Source of the DNA: Phyllobacterium bourgognense | GTDB taxonomy: Bacteria; Pseudomonadota; Alphaproteobacteria; Rhizobiales; Rhizobiaceae | Assembly (NCBI RefSeq): GCF_003337575.1 | Contig: NZ_QPJM01000009.1 | Location: forward strand, 62,001 to 126,000 | DNA length: 64,000 bases | Direction: 5' to 3' | Part shown: positions 1-8,426 of the stretch, piece after piece | Position numbering within the stretch: position 1 is the stretch's first letter | Layout of the letters: every line of letters begins with the position of its first letter | Program-made: the position numbers and the translations under genes | The notes under the pieces: generated by a model | Seen by the model: only the letters and a program-made list of their open reading frames with translations | Told to the model about the DNA's origin: nothing | Database searches by the model: none

Positions 1-2
1 TG

Positions 3-1214
3 CGCCAGACCTTGTCCAAGATTCCCGGGATTACCAGCTATCCTGTCGCGGTGCAGAACCTGCGTATCGGCGGCGTCTCCTCCAATGCGCAATATCAATA
101 CAATCTTCAAAGTGTCACTTCGACGGACCTCTATCCATGTTCGCAGAAAATCCTGCTGGCGATGCAGCAGGAACGCCAGACCTTCGTCGACGTATCAAGC
201 AATCTGCAGAACAACGCGCTTCAGGCGAATCTGGTGATCGATGAGGACAAGGCGCAGATGCTCGGTATCAATGCCGATCAGTTGCGCAATACGTTCTACT
301 ACGCTTTCGGTACCAATCAGGCATCTACTATATTCTCGACGGCTGATAGCTATCAGGTCATTCTCGAGCTGGATCCAGACATTCCCTGGACGACCGACAA
401 GCTTGACCAGATGCAGATCCGCTCGCCAACCACAGGCAAGCTGATACCGCTCTCAGCCTTCGCCCATGTCGAGCGCAAGACGGGGCTGCTGGCTGTCAGC
501 CAATTGGGACAGTTGCCTGCTGTCACGATTTCCTTCAATCTGCCGCAGGGTGTCTCTCTCGGTCAGGCGGTACAGAAGCTTGATGCTTTAAAAACGCAAT
601 TAGGTGTACCTGAAACCATCACGTCGAGCTTTACCGGTACCGCCCAGGTGTTCCAGCAATCCCTCGCCAACCAGGGTCTGCTTGTCGGTGCGGCAATCCT
701 GACGATCTATATCGTCCTCGGCATCCTCTACGAAAGCTTCGTCCACCCGCTCACCATTTTGACAGGACTGCCTGCGGCCGCTGCAGGCGCACTCGCTACG
801 CTGGAGTTGTTCGGTTACGATCTCAGCGTCATTGCGATCATCGGCATCCTGATGCTGATCGGCATCGTCAAGAAGAACGCAATCATGATGGTCGACTTTG
901 CGCTTGTTCGCCAAAGAGCCGGTGAAACCTCGTTTGATGCCATTCGCGAAGCCTGTCTCGTGCGTTTCCGGCCAATCATGATGACGACCCTCGCTGCCCT
1001 CATGGGTACGATTCCCATCGCCATTGGCGCAGGAGCAAGCTCCGAGCTTCGCCAACCGCTTGGTGTGGCAGTGGTCGGCGGTCTCGTGGTCTCCCAGATC
1101 CTCACGCTGTTCATCACACCGGTCATTTTCCTTTACATGGAGGATTTGTCTCGCGCCTTGAGCAAGATCGGACGCCGACTGCGCGGCACACACGCGCCGG
1201 CACCAGCTGAATAA
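3..1214 (+). CDS. RND efflux transporter, C-terminal part (5' end outside window)
   Basis: This is the C-terminal ~400 residues of an inner-membrane RND pump (AcrB/MdtB/MdtC superfamily), a proton-driven exporter that works with a periplasmic adaptor and an outer-membrane channel. The reading frame is open from the first bases of the window, so the TTG at 12 is not a true start. A porter-domain stretch (YQYNLQS, ANLVIDEDKAQMLGI) is followed by a TM bundle that begins around GLLVGAAILTIYIVLGILYE. It contains the family motif GILMLIGIVKKNAIMMVDFA and ends with RFRPIMMTTLAALMGTIPIA. The match is closest to MdtB/MuxB-type pumps; the substrate is unknown. Its TAA is directly followed by the stop codon of the convergent haemolysin-III-like gene, with no gap. 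Confidence 0.9.
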   Translation, partial: RQTLSKIPGITSYPVAVQNLRIGGVSSNAQYQYNLQSVTSTDLYPCSQKILLAMQQERQTFVDVSSNLQNNALQANLVIDEDKAQMLGINADQLRNTFYYAFGTNQASTIFSTADSYQVILELDPDIPWTTDKLDQMQIRSPTTGKLIPLSAFAHVERKTGLLAVSQLGQLPAVTISFNLPQGVSLGQAVQKLDALKTQLGVPETITSSFTGTAQVFQQSLANQGLLVGAAILTIYIVLGILYESFVHPLTILTGLPAAAAGALATLELFGYDLSVIAIIGILMLIGIVKKNAIMMVDFALVRQRAGETSFDAIREACLVRFRPIMMTTLAALMGTIPIAIGAGASSELRQPLGVAVVGGLVVSQILTLFITPVIFLYMEDLSRALSKIGRRLRGTHAPAPAE

Positions 1215-1871
1215 TCAGGCGACGGCCGAACACACCGCCGCAAAATGAATACTCGCTGCGACCAAGACGAACCCGTGCCATATCGCATTGTGAAAGGGCA
1301 ACCTCTCCAGAATATGGAAAATAACCCCGAGCGAATAGACCACGCCGCCGGCAAGAATGAGCCAGACGATCGTGGCGGAGAGCGCACCGGAAAATTCCTG
1401 ATAGGCCGCGGCGCCGCTCCAGCCGAGCCCAAGATAGAGTCCGATCGACAGCCTGTCGAAGCGGTCTGGCTTCAGGAATTTCAGAAGCACGCCAACAATG
1501 GCAATTGCCCATACGCCTGCCAGCAGCCACCACGTTCCGCTCTTGGCCATGAAGGGCGTATAGGTTCCGGCAATCAGGAGATAGATCGCCGAATGGTCGA
1601 AACGCCGCAGAAACCGCTTAATCGGCGAGATCGGCCAGATATTATACGCGGCCGACAGCGACATCGATAAAACCAGAGTAACAAGGTAGACCGTCGTTGC
1701 TACATAAGGACCCATCGCTGTCCGATCTAACATGAATGACAGCAGCGCGACCGACCCTCCCATCGCCAGAACAACGCCGATGACATGCACAGCGCCGTCG
1801 GCACGCAATTCGGCCAGCGTGTAGTTCCGGTAGATTACGGCAGGCGCCGTTGAAGTATCGGATTTGGACAT
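1215..1871 (-). CDS. Haemolysin III / PAQR-family membrane protein
   Basis: A seven-TM-type integral membrane protein of 218 residues. The family (YqfA/Hly-III, TIGR01065-like) is related to PAQR receptors and ceramidases; its physiological role in bacteria is mostly unknown and haemolytic activity should not be assumed. Visible family features are the N-terminal HVIGVVLAM helix, SAAYNIWP, the metal-site region RRFDHSAIYLLIAGTYTPF with conserved His and Thr, and the C-terminal FHNAIWHGFVLVAASIHFAA with further His residues. I chose the ATG at 1871 because the longer frame starts with an uninformative extension and AGGAAG lies just upstream. It sits 57 bp downstream of the ABC permease gene on the same strand, so it could be read through from the sugar operon, but no functional link is evident. 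Confidence 0.85.
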   Translation of the reverse strand: MSKSDTSTAPAVIYRNYTLAELRADGAVHVIGVVLAMGGSVALLSFMLDRTAMGPYVATTVYLVTLVLSMSLSAAYNIWPISPIKRFLRRFDHSAIYLLIAGTYTPFMAKSGTWWLLAGVWAIAIVGVLLKFLKPDRFDRLSIGLYLGLGWSGAAAYQEFSGALSATIVWLILAGGVVYSLGVIFHILERLPFHNAIWHGFVLVAASIHFAAVCSAVA

Positions 1872-1928
1872 GGTCTTCCTATTCCCTCCAGCATCGACGC
1901 TTGGGGGCAACTTGTCCAGCTCCTGCCG

Positions 1929-2915
1929 CTACTTTCGATCGATCTCGCCGCGCCCGTATGCGAGCAGCATCACTAGAATAACCACGCCATAGATGATCTG
2001 CCGGCCGGCTTCCGGCATCTGCATCACCGCGAGGATCGATTGCAGCAGGGTGATCAGGATAACGCCGGCAATCGTACCGAGGTAATTGCCGCGCCCGCCG
2101 AGAATATTGGTACCGCCGAGAACAACTGCAGCGATGGCCGGCAGCAAATACGGGTCCCCCATGGCCTGATAAGCCTTGGTCGAATAACCCGCAAGCAGCA
2201 CACCGGCGAACGCAGCAGCCGCCCCCGACAGAACAAAACACCAGATGATCACTGCATTGGTGTTGACGCCGGAGAGGTAGGCCGCAGCCTCGCGATTGCC
2301 CACCGCATAGACACGGCGGCCGAACGCGGTACGGGTCAAAAGGAAGATGGTGAACGCACCGACGACGACCCATATCAGCAGGGCATTCGGGATACCGAAG
2401 ATCGGGCGTCCGACAGCCAGGAAATGCATCGCATCGGTGGCATGGTCCTGCGGCGCAAAACCGCCCGTATGCAACACCATCAGCCCTTGCACCACAGCGT
2501 TCATGCCAAGTGTAAAAATCATCGACGGCAACCGCAAATAGGCCACCCCGAGGCCATTCAGCAATCCGACCATCGCACCACAAAGTATCCCGACCGGAAT
2601 GGCGATAAGATTACCGGTCTCGCCGAACCAGCCGGCAACGGCCGTCGCCATCATCGCGCCGAGCGTCACCGTCCACGGGATCGAAAGATCGATGTGACCG
2701 ATCAGGATGACCATCATTGCGCCCGAGGCGATGATACCGAGAAAGGCGCTGATTTGCAGTTGCTGCAAGAGATATTCCGGTGAGAGGAACTCGCGGGAAT
2801 AAAGTGCGCCGCCAAGCAGCATCAGGATTATGCAAGCAAAGGCAATGACAAGCGAGCGGTCGAAGGCAAACCGCAGGGCAGGGATGGTGCTGACCGGAAG
2901 TTTCGACTCGCTCAT
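1929..2915 (-). CDS. Sugar ABC transporter permease (second)
   Basis: RbsC/BPD_transp_2-type inner-membrane permease of 328 residues with about eight to ten TM helices. Family landmarks are GHIDLSIPW (the usual G-x-DLS motif after TM3), GRRVYAVGNREAAAYLSGV before the conserved cytoplasmic loop, and LGGTNILGGRGNYLGT near the C-terminus. It should pair with the permease encoded just upstream and be energised by the double ATPase. The ATG at 2915 overlaps the upstream TGA as ATGA, indicating translational coupling. The longer frame back to 3011 would run deep into the first permease and is rejected. Substrate specificity cannot be read from the sequence. Confidence 0.9.
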   Translation of the reverse strand: MSESKLPVSTIPALRFAFDRSLVIAFACIILMLLGGALYSREFLSPEYLLQQLQISAFLGIIASGAMMVILIGHIDLSIPWTVTLGAMMATAVAGWFGETGNLIAIPVGILCGAMVGLLNGLGVAYLRLPSMIFTLGMNAVVQGLMVLHTGGFAPQDHATDAMHFLAVGRPIFGIPNALLIWVVVGAFTIFLLTRTAFGRRVYAVGNREAAAYLSGVNTNAVIIWCFVLSGAAAAFAGVLLAGYSTKAYQAMGDPYLLPAIAAVVLGGTNILGGRGNYLGTIAGVILITLLQSILAVMQMPEAGRQIIYGVVILVMLLAYGRGEIDRK

Positions 2916-3892
2916 GCGAAAAGCTCCAGGCGGTTGCGGATACGCAGGACGCGCAATGCGCCGAGACTTACGGCCGCAAGCAGAACAACCCCTTGGAACA
3001 GCGGCTGCCACAACGGATCGAGATCAAACACGAAAAGCAGATCTTCGATAGTGCGAAGCACGAACGCACCAAAGATCGATCCGACCGCCGAGCCCCAGCC
3101 ACCGAACAACGACGTTCCCCCTATCACCACGGCCGCGATGGAATTGAGGGTATAGGTGCTGGCAATCGGAGCCGAGGCCTCGCCTGAATAGGTGTTGAAG
3201 GTCAGCATCAGTCCGCCGATGGCGGCAAGCAGACCTGCAAGCGTGTAGGCCAGGAGCTTCGCCCGCTGTACGGGCACGCCGGACATATAGGCGGCCTGCT
3301 CGTTAGACCCCACCGCATAGGCCGCGCGTCCGAGCACTGAATTCCGGTAGGGTAGCCAGACGATCAGCACAATTGCAAGGAGTACAACGAGTGCTGTCGG
3401 TATGATGCCGAAGAGCTGGCCCGTTGCAAAGTCGGCGATATCAGATTGTACGTCGCCTCCAGGTCCCGGACGCACATAGAGCGCGATGCCGTAATATACG
3501 GCGCCAGTTGCAAGCGTCGTGATGATCGGCTGCAGTCGCCCCCAGACAATGATTGCCCCGTTGATGAATCCGGCCAGCGCACCCACCCCCAATACGAGCG
3601 CGATACCCGCAAACCCTTCGCCGATCGTTCCAACCACGAGGACGGATGCAAGACAATTGGCAAGGATGAAGACCATTCCCACCGAAAGGTCGAGACCGCG
3701 CGTCAACACCGGCAATGTCTGCGCCATGGCGACCAGCGCGAGCAGAACCGCCTTGTTGGACGCTGTGGTCGCCACCGCCGCTGTCAGCCCGACCGGATGA
3801 TTGCTGACATAGATGATGAACATCACGATGAAGAGACCGATGGCTGCGAGCAACCCGCCATTGTGATGGATGCGATGGCGAAGGTCGTTCAT
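2912..3892 (-). CDS. Sugar ABC transporter permease (first)
   Basis: RbsC-like inner-membrane permease of 326 residues. It shows TRGLDLSVGMVF (the G-x-DLS motif), LGRAAYAVGSNEQAAYMSGV, and VIGGTSLFGGWGSAVGSIFG towards the C-terminus, the same pattern as the partner permease. Its ATG overlaps the ATPase stop by ATGA at 3889-3892, and its own stop overlaps the next start the same way, so ATPase and both permeases are one coupled translational unit. Two different permeases suggest a heterodimeric channel. Probable cargo is a monosaccharide or sugar acid, inferred from the SMP-30 lactonase and Ldh_2 neighbours. Confidence 0.9.
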   Translation of the reverse strand: MNDLRHRIHHNGGLLAAIGLFIVMFIIYVSNHPVGLTAAVATTASNKAVLLALVAMAQTLPVLTRGLDLSVGMVFILANCLASVLVVGTIGEGFAGIALVLGVGALAGFINGAIIVWGRLQPIITTLATGAVYYGIALYVRPGPGGDVQSDIADFATGQLFGIIPTALVVLLAIVLIVWLPYRNSVLGRAAYAVGSNEQAAYMSGVPVQRAKLLAYTLAGLLAAIGGLMLTFNTYSGEASAPIASTYTLNSIAAVVIGGTSLFGGWGSAVGSIFGAFVLRTIEDLLFVFDLDPLWQPLFQGVVLLAAVSLGALRVLRIRNRLELFA

Positions 3893-5415
3893 GCCGCCTG
3901 TTCCTTGTCATCGACATTCAATGCCGTTTCGATGATAGTGCGCTCATTGAGATGCTGGCCCTTCAGTTCCCGTGCGATGCTGCCGTTATACATGACGAGA
4001 ACGCGGTCACAGCAGCCGATCAGCTCTGCATAGTCTGTGGAATAGAAGAGTACCGCCACTCCTTTGTCGGCAAGGTCACGAAGCAGCTGATACACCTCCT
4101 GTTTGGTGCCTACGTCGATACCGCGCGTTGGATCGTTGAGAAGGATGATGCCGGGAGCAGTCATCAACCATTTAGCCAGCACGACCTTTTGCTGGTTGCC
4201 ACCCGACAGGGTGGAGACTGCGGCGGAAAGATCGGAAATCTTGATCTTCAGGCTGTCGATCATCCTTTCGACAGCGGAATGTTCTTTACCGCCATCCAGT
4301 CTCAATCCCTTCTGGAACCGCGACAACGAAGCCAGACTGATATTGTCGCGAATATTCATCGGCAGCATCAAGCCTTCGGTCTTGCGGTCTTCAGGAATAA
4401 GCGCCAATGGCAGGGAAGCGCGCATTGCCGAACGGGGGCCCGAGAGACGGTGCGGTTTGCCCATTATCTCCACAGTACCTGAAACACCTTTGAGCACACC
4501 GAAAAGCGCCAACAGCAGGGAACGCTGTCCCTGACCGTCCAATCCTCCCAGTCCGACGATTTCGCCCTTGCGAATATCAAGTGAGATATCGCGCAACTGG
4601 GTACCCCAAGCAAGGTTTTTGGCAGACAGTGCTACCGGTTCCGCCGGCTTCGGCGCTGGCTTGTCAGGATAGTGATGCGTTAATTCACGCCCAATCATCA
4701 TCTGGACGATGGCGCTGACCGAGCGTTCGCCCTTCCGGAACGTTTCGATCCTCCTTCCATTGCGGAAAACGGTTGCAACATCGGCAAGAGCCTCGATCTC
4801 ATGCATCCGGTGCGAAACGTAGAGAATACCCAAGCCTTCAGATCGGAGCTTGCGGATGATCGCGTAGACACGTTCAACATCGGCGGCTGTCAACGCTGAA
4901 GTCGCCTCGTCCAGAATGAGCAGCTTCGGCTTTTTGCCGAGCGCCTTGGCGATTTCCACCATCTGACGCCGTGACAGCGGCAGGTCGCGTACGAGTTCGA
5001 GCGGATGCACATCCTCACAGCCGATCGACGCAAGGAGCTCCCGCGCGCGTTGACGCTGTGCAGCACTGTCGATCAACCCGCCGCGAAGGGGAGGGGAGAC
5101 GATCGAGAGATTATCCGCAACCGTCAGGTCAGGCAGCAACGAAAGCTCCTGGAAAACGCAGACCACGCCTGCGGCCATCGCCTCCGTTGGGTTGCGAAAA
5201 TTTACGCGCCGGCCCTCGACGAAGACCTCGCCATCGCTCGGGTCGGTCACTCCGGCGGCAATTTTGATCAGGGTCGATTTGCCAGCGCCGTTCTCGCCAA
5301 GAATCGCATGAATCTCGCCTGGGTAGGCGACGAAATCCACCTCGTTCAGCGCAGCGATACCGCCATAGCGCTTCGAGACATGTTTCATTTCCAGAATTGG
5401 TGCAGCGTCCGACAC
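3889..5415 (-). CDS. Sugar ABC transporter ATP-binding protein (two ATPase domains)
   Basis: RbsA/MglA/XylG-type double ATPase of 508 residues that drives sugar import. Domain 1 has Walker A GENGAGKST at residues ~40-48, a degenerate signature (LPLSRRQMVEIAKAL) and Walker B LLILDEATSAL. Domain 2 has the usual degenerate P-loop GLDGQGQRS, the signature LSGGNQQKVVLAKWL and IILLNDPTRGIDVG. I selected the GTG at 5415 because GGGAGGGG lies six bases upstream and the length then matches the family (~500 aa). The frame continues upstream to 5724 but that would overlap the binding-protein gene. Its stop overlaps the first permease start. Confidence 0.93.
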   Translation of the reverse strand: MSDAAPILEMKHVSKRYGGIAALNEVDFVAYPGEIHAILGENGAGKSTLIKIAAGVTDPSDGEVFVEGRRVNFRNPTEAMAAGVVCVFQELSLLPDLTVADNLSIVSPPLRGGLIDSAAQRQRARELLASIGCEDVHPLELVRDLPLSRRQMVEIAKALGKKPKLLILDEATSALTAADVERVYAIIRKLRSEGLGILYVSHRMHEIEALADVATVFRNGRRIETFRKGERSVSAIVQMMIGRELTHHYPDKPAPKPAEPVALSAKNLAWGTQLRDISLDIRKGEIVGLGGLDGQGQRSLLLALFGVLKGVSGTVEIMGKPHRLSGPRSAMRASLPLALIPEDRKTEGLMLPMNIRDNISLASLSRFQKGLRLDGGKEHSAVERMIDSLKIKISDLSAAVSTLSGGNQQKVVLAKWLMTAPGIILLNDPTRGIDVGTKQEVYQLLRDLADKGVAVLFYSTDYAELIGCCDRVLVMYNGSIARELKGQHLNERTIIETALNVDDKEQAA

Positions 5416-5471
5416 GAAAACCCCTCCCAAAGAGAACCGGGGCGCACATCTAGCGCCCCGGCATTGAAGAT

Positions 5472-6602
5472 TTACTGATCGGCTTTGGTCTGACCCATGA
5501 TTTCCTGTGCACTGAAATTTATGCCGCAGGTCGGGAAGGAATTGCCAACGAAGAAGTTGTCGGTTTCTTTTGAATAGAAGCTGTCGCCGTCCTTGAAATT
5601 CGGATCTTCGACAATGGACAGCGGCAGCGAAATCGATTGCGGGACGACCTCTCCTTCGAGCGCCGCAATAGCAGTCTTGATGGCAACCGCAACCTGCGCA
5701 GGGCCGGTACCGGCGGAGGTGCATTTCAATCCATCCTTGGAATATTGCGCGCAGAGCTTGCGGAAACCATTCTCCGTTTCACCGCCCACCGGAACGAAAG
5801 GATGTTTCGCGTCGATCATGGCACGCACTGTTCCGGTCGAGCCTCCCTGAACGGAAACCCCATCGAAGTGCTTGTGCACGGCAATGGCATCAGCCACGAC
5901 CTTCTGCGCGGTGCCGTCATCCCAGCGGCCGACGACCTCGACGGTTTCCCACTGTCCACCAGACTTTTTCAGGACTTCCTGAATGCCCTCATGACGATCG
6001 CGATCGACGGAAGTGCCGGTAACGCCGCGTACTTCAAGCAGCTTGCCTTTGTTGCCAGGCACATTCTTGACAAGCCAGTTGCCCCACAATTCGCCAAGCC
6101 CCTTCTGGTCGACATTCACATTGACGGCTTCATCGGTATCGAGGGTGTTGTCGAAAGCGATGAGGACAACACCAGCGGCATTGGCACGCTTGATTACCGG
6201 CTTGAATGCCGTCGGATTCTGCGCGTTGACGACGATGGCGTCATAGCCGGAATTGATGAAATTATCCACTGCCGCGATCTGCGCAGCGACATCGTCGCCA
6301 GTCGAGACCACCTTGAATTCCTTGAGCTTGGCCTTCACCTCTGGCAAGGCAGCATAGGCTTTGGCGGTCTGAATCATCTGGATACGCCAGGTGTTGCCAA
6401 TGAAACCGTTAGCAAGCGCTATGCGGTATGGACCTTCCTTCTTGGGCCATTGGAAAAACTTCGTTTCTGCCGTCAGCGGCTTGAAGCATTCTGCATCCTT
6501 GCTCGGACCTTTGACGATTTCGGGGCCCGCCGCATGGGCAGATACCGTCATCACGAGAGTGGCAGCTGTCGCGGCCAACAGATACTTAAGTGTCGTTTTC
6601 AT
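5472..6602 (-). CDS. Periplasmic sugar-binding protein of ABC transporter
   Basis: Peripla_BP_4/RbsB-type solute-binding protein, 376 residues. A Sec signal peptide (MKTTLKYLLAATAATLVM..SAHA) is cleaved after about residue 24. The mature part begins unusually with a longer N-terminal extension before the typical YRIALANGFIGNTWRIQM lobe-1 strand, then DAIVVNAQNPTAFKPVIKRA and VVLIAFDNTLD, as in ribose-binding-like proteins. AGGAGGAACTGAA just upstream of the ATG gives a strong ribosome binding site, expected for the most highly translated member. It precedes the ATPase by 56 bp in the same operon. The ligand is unknown. Confidence 0.9.
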   Translation of the reverse strand: MKTTLKYLLAATAATLVMTVSAHAAGPEIVKGPSKDAECFKPLTAETKFFQWPKKEGPYRIALANGFIGNTWRIQMIQTAKAYAALPEVKAKLKEFKVVSTGDDVAAQIAAVDNFINSGYDAIVVNAQNPTAFKPVIKRANAAGVVLIAFDNTLDTDEAVNVNVDQKGLGELWGNWLVKNVPGNKGKLLEVRGVTGTSVDRDRHEGIQEVLKKSGGQWETVEVVGRWDDGTAQKVVADAIAVHKHFDGVSVQGGSTGTVRAMIDAKHPFVPVGGETENGFRKLCAQYSKDGLKCTSAGTGPAQVAVAIKTAIAALEGEVVPQSISLPLSIVEDPNFKDGDSFYSKETDNFFVGNSFPTCGINFSAQEIMGQTKADQ

Positions 6603-6647
6603 TTCAGTTCCTCCTCCTTGTTAGTTATTGTTTTGTATTCGCAGTTT

Positions 6648-7619
6648 TTACGGGGTTTGCGCGCCCCGTCGCGTCGTCTCCAATGCGTAGACAGAGCTTG
6701 TGGCGGTGATGTACAGCCGCGACTTTTCCGGCCCGCCAAAGGTGAGATTGGCGACGACCTCGGGTACGAGAATCCGGCCAAGCCTTGTTCCATCAGGCGT
6801 GTAACAGTGAATGCCGTCCTCGGCGGAGATCCACAACAGCCCCTCGGTGTCGACGCGCAGTCCGTCCGGGACCATGTCGATCTCCGCAACCACGCGGCTG
6901 TTCCCAAGTTTTCTCCCGTCGATCACCTCGAGAGCGCGTACGTTATGCGGACGCGAGTTGTCAAAACCGAAGCCATGGCCGCGAGCACGACCGGAATCGG
7001 CGATGTAGAGCACTGTTTCGTTGGGGGAGAAGGCGAGACCGTTCGGCCGGTCGAAATCATCCGCAACCACCTCGACGAGGTGCGTCTCCGGATCGATCCG
7101 GTAAACCTGATTGCTGCCGATTTCGCTCGGCGCGCGAATGCCCTCATGATCGGAAATGATGCCGTAGGGCGGATCGGTAAACCAGATCGAACCATCGGAT
7201 TTGACCACCACATCATTGGGAGAATTCAGGCGTTTGCCCTTCCAGTGCGTGGCGAGAACCTCGTAGCTGCCATCCTTGCCGGTGCGGCTGACACAGCGTC
7301 CGCCATGTTCGCAGGAGATCATCGCGCCGGTCCGGTCCAGCGTATTGCCATTGGTTCGTTGTGACGGCTGCCGGAACACCTGCAAGCCTTTATCCTGTGA
7401 CCAGGACATCATCCGGTTGTTGGGAATGTCGGAAAAGCGCAGTTCATGCGTTTCGTTTATCCAGACCGGCCCTTCGGCCCAGATAAAGCCGGTCGCGATC
7501 CGCTCCAGCCTGGCGCCGTTCGGAAAAAAAGACGCGAACTGTTCATCGTCCGATGAAAGAAAATCCTCTTCCGTTCCCAATGATGGCCCTCCCCAAGTCG
7601 ATCCGTCATGCTTTTTCAC
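6648..7619 (-). CDS. SMP-30/gluconolactonase family hydrolase
   Basis: Six-bladed beta-propeller lactonase of 323 residues (SMP-30/gluconolaconase/LRE-like domain). The metal-site pattern is visible: the first Glu in WAEGPVW, Asn in LNSPNDVVVKSDGSIWFTDP, and Asn/Asp in PNGLAFSPNETVLYIADSG. Family enzymes hydrolyse sugar lactones such as gluconolactone to aldonic acids using one divalent metal. It lacks a signal peptide, so it should act in the cytoplasm on imported or oxidised sugar. The start is GTG at 7619; no better ATG exists before the conserved region. It lies 17 bp after the GntR stop and 45 bp before the binding-protein gene, inside one leftward operon. Confidence 0.88.
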   Translation of the reverse strand: MKKHDGSTWGGPSLGTEEDFLSSDDEQFASFFPNGARLERIATGFIWAEGPVWINETHELRFSDIPNNRMMSWSQDKGLQVFRQPSQRTNGNTLDRTGAMISCEHGGRCVSRTGKDGSYEVLATHWKGKRLNSPNDVVVKSDGSIWFTDPPYGIISDHEGIRAPSEIGSNQVYRIDPETHLVEVVADDFDRPNGLAFSPNETVLYIADSGRARGHGFGFDNSRPHNVRALEVIDGRKLGNSRVVAEIDMVPDGLRVDTEGLLWISAEDGIHCYTPDGTRLGRILVPEVVANLTFGGPEKSRLYITATSSVYALETTRRGAQTP

Positions 7620-7636
7620 GCCGCCGAATACGGCTA

Positions 7637-8353
7637 CTATCGTTGCACGGCTTTCAGCCGCCGCTCACTATTGCGCGTTGGTCTGTTGTAGGCTGCAGGC
7701 ATCCCCAGCAATTCAATGTAAGACGAACGTGTCCATTCAATATGCCAGGCCAGCAATTCCACAACCTTCTCATTGTCGTTCTTCGTAACCAGCTCCAGCA
7801 GCCGCTTGTGCTCTCCATGCGACTTTTCATTGAGCGCAGGATCGAGTGACAGCCGGTTGCGCAAGGCCTGGATGCGGAACGCGATAACGGTGAACGTCTC
7901 GGACAGAAACTGATTTTCTGCGAGATCGAACATTGCTTGATGGAACATCCCGTCGAGAACGCGATAATCCTGCGTGTTTCCAATTGCCATCGCCACATCC
8001 ATGTCGGCGACAAGTTCGGCCCAACGGCGGCGCAGGGCATCCCGATTGCGTTCCATGGCCAGACGAAGGGCGGCGAGTTCGAGTATGGAACGCATCTCGG
8101 CGAGCTGCACAACCTGGACTGAACTCATTTCGAAGACGAAGGTACCACGCTGAGGGTGTATCTCGACAAGGCCCTGGCGCTTCAATTCCAGAAGCGCCTC
8201 GCGCACCGGAGTCTTGCTTACCCCAAGCTCCTGAGCCAGCGCCAGTTCCGACAAGGGTTCGCCGCACTGCAGCGTTCCGTGTACAATGCGGCTGCGAATA
8301 TGCGCGGCGGCCTGTTCCGTCAATGAAGGACCTCTGGCAAGCGTTAGAGTCAC
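7637..8353 (-). CDS. GntR-family transcriptional regulator (FCD type)
   Basis: Winged-helix regulator of 238 residues. The N-terminal GntR domain reads LTEQAAAHIRSRIVHGTL..GVSKTPVREALLELKRQGLVE and is followed by an all-helical FCD ligand domain with acidic/histidine metal-type residues (DYRVLDGMFHQAMF, HGEHKRLLE). Family members are usually repressors released by sugar acids or other carboxylates. I use the GTG at 8353, which has AGGAG eight bases upstream. An ATG at 8410 would add 19 residues encoded by DNA that contains a perfect palindrome and is more likely the promoter. It is the first gene of the ABC operon and is divergent from the dehydrogenase at 8427. Confidence 0.88.
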   Translation of the reverse strand: MTLTLARGPSLTEQAAAHIRSRIVHGTLQCGEPLSELALAQELGVSKTPVREALLELKRQGLVEIHPQRGTFVFEMSSVQVVQLAEMRSILELAALRLAMERNRDALRRRWAELVADMDVAMAIGNTQDYRVLDGMFHQAMFDLAENQFLSETFTVIAFRIQALRNRLSLDPALNEKSHGEHKRLLELVTKNDNEKVVELLAWHIEWTRSSYIELLGMPAAYNRPTRNSERRLKAVQR

Positions 8354-8375
8354 AAAGACATCTCCTGTCGTGCTT

Positions 8376-8388
8376 ATATCTGAGATAT
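8376..8388. promoter_or_regulatory. Perfect palindrome in GntR/dehydrogenase divergent promoter
   Basis: ATATCTGAGATAT is a 13-bp perfect palindrome centred between the GntR start (8353, leftward) and the dehydrogenase start (8427, rightward). GntR/FCD proteins bind short palindromes in such divergent gaps. It is therefore a likely operator for autoregulation and control of both directions; binding is inferred. Confidence 0.5.
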
Positions 8389-8426
8389 CATATATTAGCG
8401 GCACAGACATCTAGATACTTGTAGGG

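Noticed and set aside
600-1193. 197-residue minus-strand frame opposite the RND gene
   Set aside because: It lies wholly antisense to a well-supported RND coding region and its composition (His, Asp and Arg rich) is that of a shadow frame.
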